Shown here one piece after another: positions 12,168 to 25,200 of a DNA stretch of 64,000 nt (its first letter is position 1; every line of letters starts with the position of its first letter). Under the pieces are notes generated by a model, which was given only the letters and a program-made list of their open reading frames with translations, was not told the origin of the DNA and made no database searches. This stretch comes from Sordaria brevicollis (taxonomy: Eukaryota > Ascomycota > Sordariomycetes > Sordariales > Sordariaceae), in assembly GCA_033439795.1 (NCBI GenBank), contig JAUTDP010000009.1:3162001-3226000 (forward strand), given 5' to 3'. A program made the translations under genes and the position numbers.

Positions 12168-12372
12168 GAGAAGTGAGTTATGATATACTGGTGGGCGTGG
12201 TGAAAGGGAGGGATGTTGAAAATGATATAGCGGGTTAAAGGGAGTTGAGGATTAAGGGGAAGTGAGTGATGGATTTTGGAAAGAGAGGTGGAGGAGGTAA
12301 TGTCGGTCGTTGGGATCTTGGTGGGGGTTTCTTTTGTTTGTCATCTTGGGAGTTATGGTAGGATTTCAAGAA
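12168..12372. other. short 3' flank between transporter stop and transposon
   Basis: This 205-bp stretch is the whole space between the transporter stop codon and the transposon end. Its base composition is normal, with no RIP-like depletion of CA/TG. It ends in the 8-bp target duplication TTCAAGAA (12,365-12,372). Confidence 0.6.
12365..12372. repeat. left target-site duplication of the MULE (TTCAAGAA)
   Basis: Identical to 37,679-37,686 immediately outside the other end. Eight bases fits MULE transposition. Confidence 0.9.
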
Positions 12373-12485
12373 GGGACCGATTCGGCGGGCAGTGTCACTT
12401 TTCTCCGCGGGCAGTGTACACTGCCCGTATAGCCGACCAGAGAGGGCTCGACTCTACGGGCAATGCCATATAAATCCCTAACCCT
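12373..12485 (+). repeat. left terminal inverted repeat of the MULE
   Basis: A 113-bp TIR, about 85-90% identical to the reverse complement of 37,567-37,678. It contains a perfect 20-bp palindrome CGGGCAGTGTACACTGCCCG at 12,408-12,427. Its inner end is the telomere-like CCCTAACCCT. CA and TG are kept here, so RIP has largely spared it. Confidence 0.92.
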
Positions 12486-12899
12486 AAAAAACTTATAACC
12501 AATACAATTAATTACAATCAATATAATCAACGTAAGGACTTTGCAATTAGCGAGTCTAAAGCACGCACGCCACTTTTAAGTACCAAAATACGCAATTTTT
12601 ACAACGTATTTAAAATAAACTACAATACTAACTCAACGCAATACTATAACTTTACGAAAACGCATCGTATTAATAATATTTCAATATTAATATAATCTTT
12701 ATAATATAGTAAATTATCTATTAATTACTTTTTAATATAATCGTTATTAATATTAATAATAATTTTAATATTCGTTGTATTACCTTTAATAACGAAGAAT
12801 TTCGCACCTTTAATTAATAAATTCGCGATAACGAGCTTTATACCCCTAATCCTACTTCTAGCTAACCCCGCGATAATCCCTTTAATATTAATAACGATA

Positions 12900-13764
12900 A
12901 TAAAAAAGAATTAAGTAAATAAATCCCTAATTTAATAATAAAGGATATTATATTAAAGTCCCTAAAATTTACGAAGGTAATATAAGAAGTACTAAATAAT
13001 TAAGGTAAATAATATAATATAGCTTTTAACCGTATAAATATAATAAATTACTATAAAAGCGAATTTACGTATTACCGACTTAAATATAACCAATATAATT
13101 AGCCTCGTCTATTTATAATAAAGTTTAAAAAAATAAAAAATTATAAATATAATTATAAATAAATAAGGGTAATTATTATATTAAAAGAATTTAATTAGCG
13201 GTAAATTTATAAACTAAATATAAATCCCTAATACTAAATATACAATTATACTACCTCGTTATATAATTCCGCCCACCCACAATACCGTAAAAATACTAAA
13301 AAAGTACTTAATATAGTAGCTAATTTATTTTACTAGTTGGGTATTAAATTATAGGATATTTTAATTATTATTTATCGTAAATTCGAGATAATAATATATA
13401 TGTAAAAGGACGTTAATAATTAGCGCTATATTATTAAAAAACAGTAATAGCGTTAATAATATAAAACCGCCGCTACTTTAATTAAAATACTTAATAACAT
13501 CGAATATCCCTATATTATTAAATAGTATAAAAATAACCCGCATCGTCTTCTTAATATTATATAAATTTAAGAGTATAATATATAATAATAGAGGAAATAA
13601 TTAAAATATATAAATATAAATAATACGTATAAAATTAACCGGTATAATTCTTTATTTATATATTATATAAAAATAATTACTTTATTAATTATAATTTAAA
13701 TATAATTACCTATTTATAATCCTTACCGGTATAATAAATATCAATTCCATTTACTCTATTAATT
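12900..13764 (+). pseudogene. MULE transposase remnant, N-terminal part (FAR1-like DNA-binding domain)
   Basis: Read through RIP stops (CAA/CAG/TGG turned into TAA/TAG/TGA), the frame gives FAR1-type text: basic FKKIKNYKYNYK, then the characteristic LYNSAHPQYRKNTKKVL at about 13,255-13,310, followed by a DDE-start-like PYRYNKYQFHLL next to the insertion point. The start codon was not identified. The gene is broken at about 13,756-13,764 by the first LTR element and continues at 27,174. Confidence 0.72.
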
Positions 13765-14229
13765 TGGACCAAAAAACCACACTACAAAGGAAACAGAGCC
13801 TATACTACAAATTTATAGCGAAGGACTAAATTAGTCTGGGGAGTTTTGCTTAGGAAATGTAAATAGGGTTAATAATTTTTAACCTTACTATTATAGGAAG
13901 AAGAATAAGAGTAAAGTAAAGCTTTATTTTTATTATCTTTTTTAAGTAGGAGTAAATTTATTGGTTAATTCTTTTAGAAGTCTTAAAGGGGGTTATTTAG
14001 TAGTTTCGTAGAAAAGGTTCTTTGGGTGAAAAATGAAGTTATTAGCCTCTTTAATTTTCTTTCTTACTTTTTTTAATCGAAGGAGGGAGAAGCCTCCCCC
14101 TTTTATCCTTTTTTCAAATATAGGCTCCGAATTTTCTAGAGGGAGGGAAGTATAAATTTATATTTACCCTATTATTTATTATTTAAATAATTATTTATAT
14201 ATTTAAATAAATAATAATTTTACCCTATA
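13765..14229 (-). repeat. 3' LTR of element 1
   Basis: 465 bp, equal in length to 26,709-27,173. Most differences between the pair are C/T or G/A. The outer edge (13,765-13,850) still contains CA and TG, so it is less mutated than the interior. Confidence 0.85.
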
Positions 14230-17200
14230 TTATACTTCCCTTCGAATATTTTTTATATTATTTTAAGTAAAAATATTCGTATAATAAGAATCCTCCTCTT
14301 TAAAATATAAGAATTAAATTAAAGAAAAAAAATCCGAAGTAAAATAAAAAAGTAATTAATCTTTTACGTATAGATTATTTTTGGCGTTTATTAGCCCTTT
14401 CTTCTTTTTTCTCTTTAATTAAGCGTTTTTTTAAAATTTTATACTTAACTTTTTCCTTTATATTTAATCCCGTTTTATTAATTGTATATCCCGTATTAAT
14501 TGCCGCTTAAATAACGCTTATATTTATTTTATTTTTAGAAAAGATTAATTAAATTATTTTATTATTTAATATTTTAATAAATTTGGTTTTAATTATTAAT
14601 TTACCTCTATTATAAAATTTTAAACCTTAGGGAAAATTTTTAAAAATTAAAAAGGGTTTAGGGAAAATAAAATAGTTAATTAAAAAGCGTTCTTTATTAA
14701 TTTATATCGAAATAATGAAATTATTTTATTATTTTTTTATTACCTTTTTCTTTTTCGGCCGCGGGGGTTAATTAATTATAATCTCCTTCTTAGGAATAGC
14801 GCCGAGATTAATTATTATAGCTTAGGCCGGGAATTTCTTTTTTTAAACGTAAATAATTTTTATAGTAGGTACGGAGGAGATTTACTCCCCTTTATTAATA
14901 GTTTTAAAGAATTTATCGTCCTTAAAATTAATATCGGGTATAAATATAATAATTTCTCCTTATTTATAATTTTCTTCTTTTAAAAAAGAAGAAGAAGAAG
15001 AAGAATTATTTAAATTTAATATTAACGGGGAATTAAGGGAGAAGATTTATTATTTTCTTCGGGCGAAGAAGGGTTTTGAAAATTTCCCTTTAGAAAAATT
15101 ATAATTTTCGTTATCCTATTAAAAAATATTATAAAAGGCATTTTAATTTCCTTAAAGGAAATACGGAATATTTTTTTCTCTTTATAATAATATAATATTA
15201 TATTCGCCGAAAAATCCGAATATTTTTAACCGAAAAGGTTAATTTAATTTATTATCTTCGCTATAAAATATTTTAATTCGTTAGAATAAATTTATTTCAA
15301 TTTCTAAATAATTTTTAATATAAGTTAATATATAAACGTAATAAATATTTAAAGCGTTATAAACCGTACGTATTTATATATAAATTATAATGGATTCGAA
15401 AAAATATATCGAATTGGTTTAAATTTATAATTTTTAATAATTTCCTTCCTTTTAATTAATTAATTTTAAACTCCTAATATTATATTTTCGGCGTTAAATT
15501 TTAATAAAGAAGATTCGCGTAATTTTTAAATATTAAAAACCGTAAAATTAAATATAAATTTAGCGTAAAAAAGGTATTTCGATTTAAGTAAACCGCTTTT
15601 TTAAATTAATAAATTAATTATTAAACTTATAAATAATAATATATTATTAAATTAAAAAAAAATAAATTTTCTTTATACGTTCGTAATTATCGAAAGTAGG
15701 TATTAAATTATAAATAAATTATCGTTTATTTTTATTATTATAAATTATTAAAATAAAATATTTATTAATTTATATTAAAATATATTATTATTTAATAATT
15801 TTAAAGAAATTAGGTAAATTTCCTTTTAGTCCGGGAAATTCTATATTATTATTATTGAACCTATAGGTTTAGGAAGGGATATAAATATAATTTCCGAAAT
15901 TGTATAGTATATAAATAAAGGCTATATAAATATTAATACTTTTTACTTAAATTTAGGTATTTATAAAATATTAAAGGTTTATAAAGTTAAAATAAATTTA
16001 TTCCTAAATAAGGCGGTTAAATTATTAAAAAATGGTAGGTTAATCGATAAATAGAGGAACGTTTTTGTAAATTAATTCTAATAATATTTTATTAATTTCG
16101 GACTTTATAATAAATAAATATAATAATAATTTTTCTTCGTTTAGATATCCGTTTATAATCATTAGGAAGCGTTAATTTAAATAAAGGGTAAAGTTTTATT
16201 ATTTTTTTTTAATTATTTTAAGGGGGTAAATTTATTCCGTATATATTTTAATATCCTTCTAATTGTAAATTTACCGTTTTTAAAATTCGATAATAAATCC
16301 TATTTTTTTAAATAGTCCTTTAATTTAATAATATATTATATTTTTAATGAAAAGGGTTTATTCCTTTTCTATAAGGACGATTTCTTTATTTGAAATTATT
16401 TTTAGTAGAGGAGCGGATTTATACGAAAGTAAAAAATAAACGTTTAATAGGGTAAAGATTTTAGGAGGGAGAAGAAGGGTTTTTTTTAAGGATTATAACG
16501 TTATTAAAATTAAAAATATAAGGATATTTAGTAAAAAAGGTTATAAAAAATTAGTATAAATTTAATTTTTAACGAAAAAAAGTATTAAAGGTCGTAATAA
16601 AGAGAAAGAAAAATCTCTTACCCTATAACGTATTAAAATTTTTTTATCGTTATAAAAATTTTCTACTTTTTATACGGGTTTATATTACTTTAAAATTATT
16701 ATCGGTATTATAAATACTTTTTTATTATTATATTATCCGAAAAATACTTTTAGGTCCGAATATTTATTCGTCCGAATACCTTCCCGCGTCCGGGTTCTAT
16801 TTTCGCTAATTATCCTATTTTTATTATTTAAATAATTTATTTAAATAATTAAAGAAGGAATTACAATTTCCCTTTTTAATTAACGAATAAATTTATACTA
16901 TTTTTTTCTATTTTATCCGCTTCCCTTCGTCTAAAAAACTTCTTTTCTTCTAAATAATATTATATAAATTCGCTTCCTCTATTAAAATATTATAATTAAA
17001 TTTAAAAATATTACGAAAAATCCCGTTTAGGAGGAGATTTAATACTTTAAAATGTTTATTAATTAATAGAAGAAACCTTTTTTTAATATAAATTTCAGCG
17101 AATACGCTATTATTATAAATAAATATTTTTCGGTTCTAGTCCTTTATAATTTTATTCCCAATTTCCCTTTAATTATTCGGAATAATCCTTATTATATAAA

Positions 17201-17399
17201 CGCCTATCCTAATAAAAAGAAATAATTCTTTAATAAAATTTATATTTATTAAGGCCGCGAATTCGTTAATAATTAATTTTAAAGAATATTTATAAATATA
17301 AATATTAAAGTCTTTTTTTCTAGGGTAAAAATCTTTATTATTATTTATCTTCCTTTTATTAATTCGCTTTATTTCGAATAAATTTTATTAAAATTTTTC

Positions 17400-19150
17400 A
17401 AATAAATTGAGAATTTAATAGAGGAATTCTATTTAATAAATTAGTACCGGCGTATTATTTTTAAATATTTTAATAAATATAATTTCGATATTAAAGAATA
17501 TTAATGTATTTTTATTAAAAAGAAAGGAAATTGGCCTTTAAATTACTATAGCGCTTATATACGTACTAAAAAATAGCGTATCTTTAATTTATTTATTTAA
17601 ATATATAATTCCCCGTATAAATTTACTCCTCTTCTTTTTCTATTTTCCCTTATTAATTAATTTCTTCCTTTTAAAAACCGGTTCCTTTATATTAATTATA
17701 CTAAATAAATTTAGAAGTCGTATATTTCGATTTTTATTTATAATAACGAATAGGAATCCTTTAACGTTTAATCTCTTTTTATAAATTACGTTTTTATATT
17801 AAGAGATATTAAAAGAAATATATACGGGAATTGTACTTAGAATATTAAATAGGTAAATTAATATATTTATTCGAATTATTTTAAGAAGGAATTTTAATTT
17901 AAATTTCGTAAAGATATTATATTATAGCCTTTTATTAAAATTTTGGTTAATAATCGCGGTATTAGCGGCCCTATTTTAATAATTAATAACGTATTTAAAA
18001 ATTATTAATAAAGAGTAAATCGGCGTATATTTAATAGCTTTAAAAATTAGGTCGAATATATTTAATTTAAATATAAATAATTAAATATAAAGGGAAAAGG
18101 CTTAAATATTCGTAGTAATTATATTAAAGTTAATATTATATATAATAATAAAGATATTTTTAATATTATTAGTATAAATCGATTTTCGAAGGATAATAAT
18201 AATTTAAGTGAAGAAAGTGAATCCTATAATAAGGGTAGTAGAGAAGTTAGCGAGGATAAAAAACCTATTTATAAAAAGATAAAATTCGAAATTAGCGTCG
18301 AGGATATCGAAATTAAAGGAAGAATTAATTAATAAATTTTTAGTAAAGGGGTTATTAAAAATAATAATTCTAAAAGTAATAAAAGTAAAGAAAATAATAT
18401 TATTATTATCGTTAAAAAAGAAGGAAAGGGTATTATCGTTCCTCCTAAAGAGAATAATAAAGATGAATTAGCGTTATAAATATAAATTAATACCTTTTAT
18501 ATAGAGTATAAAACTTTTTCGGCGAAAAATTTTTTAATAAATAGAATAAATATAAAATAAATAAATAATAAAGAAAAATAATCTCCCCTTAATATTTCCC
18601 TTTTACTTTAATATTTAATCTTCCTTTTAAAAGTAATTAAAGCTTTAAACGATTACTTTCACTAAAAAATCTCTTTAAAGTAAAATATTAAAAAATAATA
18701 TAAAACGGTTAAAAGGGTATTAAATTTTTAGCGTTAAGGGTATTCTAATTTATTCTAACTTTAAATAATAATTTCCTAGGAAATTAAAAATTGAAATTGG
18801 CCTTTAAAGATTATTTATATTACGGAATTTAATAGGGATTTCCTTTAATCGATTAAAAGAAATAAAAGTAAAAACGAATAAATAAAAATAAATAATTAAA
18901 AATAAAAATAAAAAATTTAATATAAAAAATAGAAAACGTAAGAAAAAAGAAAAAGGAATCGGAATTCCTAATTAAGAATAATTAATAATTAAAAAATCGG
19001 TCGGATATAGATCGGTTTAAACGCTATTCGGTTAGGAGTACCTTTAATAATTTAAAGAAAGATAATATTTATAACGTCTTATAAATATTAACGGTTATTA
19101 ACCCTATTATATACCTTCTATTTATAATTTAGAGTTAATTAAAGTCGTTT
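17400..19150 (+). pseudogene. opposite-strand coding remnant inside element 1, function unknown
   Basis: In the 5 kb between the integrase and the 3' LTR, coding-like text runs on the plus strand, opposite to pol. It is interrupted mainly by stops that RIP would create from Gln and Trp codons. Pieces include SEESESYNKGSREVSEDKKP, then an acidic/charged stretch with IIIIVKKEGKGIIVPPKENN (about 18,190-18,480), and near 18,850-19,020 a very basic QKQKQKIQYKKQKTQEKRKR followed by IGLNAIRLGVPLIIQRKI. I recognise no domain. It could be an antisense accessory gene of the retrotransposon, a captured gene, or another nested element. Confidence 0.35.
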
Positions 19151-19599
19151 TTAAATTAGGGTTAGATTTCCTCCCCTTTTTTAATATTTAATTATATTTT
19201 AAATTAATTTTTAATTAAAACCTATTGTTCTAGAGGCTTTCTTATTAAAATAGTTACTTCGATTAAAAACTTCTTAAAATTTTAATATATCCTTTTATTA
19301 AAAATCTTCGTTCGAATTCCCTTAGTAAGTATTAATTAAAGTTCTTCCGCTCTTAGAAATTTCTTAGGAGTTTTTTCTATAATTTTTCCATTATTAATTA
19401 AATTCCGAATAAATTCCTCTTTAGGATTAATCGGTTCTTATAAATTTTTTATTAAATTTTTAATATTTAATATTATTCTATCCCTAATTATAAATTTTTT
19501 AATATTCTTAACGCTTACCGGCTTTTTTAAAAGGATCTTATTAAAAGTATTTAAATAATAAATATTATCCGAAGAAGAAATTTAGTATATATAATAGGG

Positions 19600-22200
19600 A
19601 TTTTCCTAACGGTAGGTTAATTTCCGTATAGAATTTATATTTACCCTTTTAACGTTATTATACTTTAAAATAAAATTTCTAATTTCGATTTAAATATTAA
19701 TAAGGCGTATTTTTTATTTATCCTTCTTATTATAATAAACGGTAATTATTTCCTTTATTATAATAACCTTTTTAACGGTTTAATTAAATTAATATTCTAA
19801 TTTTTTATATATTCGAATAATAATATAAATTAATTCTTCCTTCGTTATTAATTTATTATTATTTTTCTAATTAATAACTTACTATAAGGGTAAATCGAAT
19901 TTAATAAAAATAATAGAATTATAATTATAAGTTAGCTAAAAGGGAATATAATCGTAGTTGCCCCGGATTATTATTCGGTTAGTAAATAAAATATAGGGTA
20001 AAAACTTCTTTTAATTACGCCCTTTATTATTTATTATCTTCGTAAATAAAGCGGCGATCGTTATATATTTTTATTTATTATTCCTATTGGTTTTAAAATT
20101 GAAGGGTATAATATGTTCCCTACGGATTTTTAATTGAATTAAATATTTAATAATAATTAATTAGAATTTAGAACTATTATTAATTAAAATTACTAAAGGA
20201 TATCCCTATTTTAAAAAAACGGATTTAAAGAAGTATTTTACTTAAATAAATTTAATATTAGGTAAAATAATAACCTTAATATAATTAATCGTATTATTCC
20301 TAACCTTTAAAAGAAAAATCTTTTTTCTATTAACCCTTAAAAAATATTAAATATTTAAAGTCTATTTACTAAAAGGGTGAGAATTAAAATAAGACTATTA
20401 ATAATTATTTTCGAAGTATTTAAAATTAAATTATTAATATTAGGGGTAAGAGTAAATTAAATCTTCGATATTATTATATATACCCTTCTAATAATAATAC
20501 TTAATAATATAACGATATATTCCCTTACGTCCTTAATATCCTACTTTATTATAATATTAGGTTATAATTAATTACTATTCTTTTTAAATATCAATAATCC
20601 GCCTAAGGAATTAAATAAAATTAGTAGGCCGTAATTAAAGAACACTATTTTAAATTATATACTTTAACGCATTATTATAAAATTAGCGCTTTAAAATTAT
20701 ACTTTTTAAATAAGTAAAGATTTTTATAATTAAAAAGAACCTTATAATCTTTTCTAATTACCGCGATTAATTATTACGTAAAATTAATTTAGGTAATTCC
20801 GTAAAAATAATATAAATTTATATATTTACAAAATCGTTAATATCCTCTTCGTATTTTTTTTTATATAAATTAGAAGGTTTAGGGGGTTTGTAGGATAGCC
20901 TATTAATTATAGAATTTTTTAAACTAAAAATATATTTAACTTTAAAATCGAAAAATTTAATCTAAATAATCTAATATATTAATAAGGCCCTTAAAATATT
21001 ACTAATAATATTATTAAATTAATATATAAGAATTATAATATCGATTTTAATAATGAAATATATTTTAAAGAAATATTTCTATAGGCGTTTTAGGGTATAG
21101 AAAAATCCCCGAAACTCCCTTTTAATAATATTGTAACTCTTTTTAACCTCTAACTAAATTCCGCTTTTAAATTTATATAGATATTTTTTACTATTAGGGC
21201 TAATTTACTTTAAAATATTTCCTTAACCTTTAAAAAAAATATCGATTATTAGAATAATAATTCTATAATATTTATTATTATAAATAAAGGTTGTAAAAAT
21301 TAGAATTATAGTAATTAAATATTAAAAATACTCTATTGCGAATTATTTATTCTTAATTTATTTAAACGCAATACCCTTTTTTATTAAAGTATAAAAAGGG
21401 ATTATAATAATATTAAACCCGCGGATTTATACTTAATAATAACTTACAATTCTTAAAAAGGAATGGACCTCTTAAATACCGCTTCCTTTTTTCTTAAGAA
21501 TTTCTTTATAATAAATTTATTTATTAATCTTTCGGACTTTCTCTTTAATTAAAACCCTTCTATTAAATATATAAAAATACTTAATAAAAATTACTTCCTT
21601 TTAATATTATTATAATTTAATTATTATAATAATACTTCTAATAAATTTAATATTAATTAGGACTTTATCGATATTTATAAAGTACTTTAAAATATATTTC
21701 CTAATCCCCTTCGAACCGATTTACTCTTCGTTATAAATTATCCAAAGTCTTTTAATATAAATATTATTAAAATATAATTAATAAACGTTAAGAATTAAAT
21801 TATAAAATATTTTAATTATCGCCTTTATAAATTAAATAACCGAATTAATACCTCTTTAAGGTAGAATAATTATTTTAAAAAGGCTTAAAAGTATTAAAAA
21901 AGTAATAAGGTCGTAATTAACTTTATCGAGGGGAATTTAATCGTAATTAGAGAAAAGGTTGAATAAAAATAATATTTTATACCTTTTAAACGTTTTGTTA
22001 AATTCTTTATAATTTAAAAGTAAATTAATGTTTTTTAAAATTACTTTATTAATTTACTAAACGTTATTAATAAAACGTAGGCCGCTATTCTTTTTAATAA
22101 TTAGAAATTAATTATTTTAGTAAATAATATAATTTTCTTCGAAAATCCCCTTCCGTATTTTATCCTTTAATAAATTATATATTTAATTATAAAAGGCTTT
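19600..22200 (-). pseudogene. element 1 pol remnant: reverse transcriptase to integrase
   Basis: On the minus strand near 22,020-22,110 the reading KKNSGLRFINNV, two stops, INKVILKN corresponds to the Gypsy RT motif KKxGxLRFxxDxxxxNKVTIKN. Around 20,510-20,620 lies an H2C2-like integrase segment. From about 20,110 to 19,890 the reading ALFTKIINNKGRN, stop, KKFLPYILFTNRIIIRG, then FIKFDLPL matches the fungal Gypsy integrase core (WxKxLPxVLxADRxTxRxxTGxxP...LPIExxLP). Order RT then IN from right to left confirms the minus-strand direction. Numerous RIP stops make it non-functional. Confidence 0.75.
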
Positions 22201-25200
22201 AAATATTAGAATAGATTTTATTTATTAAATAGAATAAAATATAATACAAATTTATTAAAAGGGAATAATATCCGGATTAAATCTTCTATATTTATTAAAA
22301 TTCTATATAAGAATTTATTCCCTATTATAAAAAATATAAGTAAATAATTCGATTTTTACTTCGTTTAGAGTATTTTAAACCGTTTTTAAAATAATTTAAA
22401 AATATTCTTCAATAAGACGAAACCTTCTAATTAATTCTATAAAGCGTAAAATAACGTATTAATCCTATTTAAAGCCAAAATTTTTAAATAAAATAATAAT
22501 CCGCTCTTGAATTATTTTTAATTATTTCACTTTTTAATTAAAATCCCTTTTAGGCTTAAAATTATTAAAAATTATATTATTAATTAGATTAACCTTTTAG
22601 GTTATTCGTTTATATATAATATACGTTTAGAATATTACTTTTAATTTTCTTTTAAAATTAAATTCTTTCTCTAATAAAAATTTCCCTTTTAAACCGAATT
22701 TCCGAATTAATATAATTACCCCCCTTTATATCCGCCGTAAAAATTATTTAGAAATCCGTATTAAATTATTTATACCCTTCTATATATTCTTTAATTCTTT
22801 TAAACTATCCTTTTTTCGCTATAATAATTCTAAAACCTATTTAACCGTAGAATTTAATACGGAGGCGATCCGTTTATTATTTTCCTCTAATTATTTCGGT
22901 ATTTATTTTTCTTCCTTTTTTATTTACTTCCGCCGTTCTTTCTTTTCTTCCTTCTTTTCTTTTATTATTACCTCTTTCTTTATTATTATTATTATAATTA
23001 TAAAGGAATTAAACCCTTTACCTACTTTTAAAAGCCCTTTTTATTAAATTATAAATTTTAATTAATATAGCGCAGATTATTACCCTTTTAATTATTATAA
23101 TAGCGAAAGCTTTACCGTCCTTATAAATTAAATAAATATTTATATTATAAAAGAATAATAGATTTAAAATAATATTATAATTAAATAAAAGCTATTCGGT
23201 AACGAAAAAATAGATTTCCCTTCCTTTATTAAATAAATATATTTTTTTATAAATCTTTTTAAAGAAACCCTTCTTCCTACTATTACTATTAATATTAATA
23301 ATTTGGGTAAAAATATTCTATAACTTAAAATTATTAATTAACGCCTTATTAATAATATTATATTCGGCGCTATTATTTAATAAAGTAAATATTTTTTTAC
23401 TTCTTTTTATATTAATAAAAACGTAAAGGATTAATAACGGCATTAGGTACGTAATTTCATTCTTAATAAAAAAGGATTTATCGATTTATTTTATTTAATT
23501 AATTATTAAGGCTAAAATATTACGGGTTAATAAAATTCGGGTAGGAGGAAATTTAACCCTCTATTAATTAATAATATTTTGCCAATTAAATAAAGAAAAA
23601 AGTTTATCCCTAGAAGAAACCTTTATAAAATTAATAGAAGGATTGTAAACCGGATTAATAATTATAATAAAATGCGTTTAAATTCCTTATTGAATAGGAA
23701 TAAAATAATTGGTTTTAGAATTATTATTAGGGGTAGTATTACTATAATATTTAAATTAGATTTTGGGAACCCCGTCTTTTATATAAAGTATATTAAATAA
23801 TTATTTAATTTAATTATAAATAACTTTAATAGTAATTAAATTATCCTAAATAATATCCTTAATAATAATAATAACTTTAACGTTTATAAATTTAATAATT
23901 ATAGGGTATTATTCTCGGAATTTAAAAATAATATCCCGGAGGATTAATTAATTAACACTTCCGTCCTTTTCGGTTATAAGCGCCTTCTTAACTATTATTT
24001 TTATCGAAAGCGTTATTATTATTATAAATATTATTTTATTAGTACGGCTTTTATTTTTAAGAATTTAATTAAATTATTTAGGTATAGATTTATTAATTTT
24101 AACGTTAGAAAATTAAATAAAGGGGGGCGTCGTAATATAACCGGGTATAGTTTCCTCCATTCTAAACTTTTTTAATTCCCTAGTAATAATAATAACCGTA
24201 TTAAAAAGGGAATTAATCTACTCCTTAATAGAATTAGTAATATCCTTAATTTTAGAGATTATAAATATTTAGGTTTATAAATTAAAAATACCGGTCCTTC
24301 GATAAAATTTAGTTAAAAATTTATAAAATTTATCGAAAATATTAATAATAATATAATTAATAACCTTAATATTAATTCTCCGAACGAGAACTATATCCTA
24401 TTATTTCCTTATTATATTAATGTCCTTAAGGAATTTAAAATAAAGGGTAAAATAAGGATTTATAGTAACGCCCTTTTATTAAATATTTTTCTCCTATTTT
24501 TTAAAATTATTATAATTAAAATAGTTTAAATTTAAAGTAAATAATAAACGGACTACTTTTCTTAAAGCGCTTTAATTAATAATATAAATATATATTTCAT
24601 TAAAGAATAAATTAAAAGCTTTTATAATACTACTTATATAAATAATAATACTTATAAATTTTTACCTATTGGGAATAATCTACCGTATAATATTATAAGA
24701 ATCGTCCTTATCCTTCTTTCTATAATTAAATAAATAATAACTTTTTTTACTATAATAGTAATATATTTAATACTAAAGCTCCCTCCTTCTTCTATTATTA
24801 ATATAATTTTTATTATAAGGGCGGGTTTAAACCGAATTAATTTAAAGATAGTAAATTTAAATCGGTTAAAATTAAAAAAGTATAAAAGGAAGCGGAATAA
24901 AAATATTAATAATCTAATTATTTATTAAAGATTTATAAACGATAATTAATTATTCGAAGGATTTAATTAATTTCTCTATTTAATTATCCTTAATTATAAT
25001 AAGAATTTCGGCGGCTTTAAAAATAAATTTAAGGATAGATTTCTTAATAGGCTTTTTATTAACGCTTTAAGTAAATTCCTTATTAGAAAAACGAATTACT
25101 TTACGTATAGGACGGTAAATATTAATTTCTTCTTTATTATTAAAATAATTGTTAAATTTAACGTCGTCGAACTATTCGATAATTAAACCGTTTAATTCAA

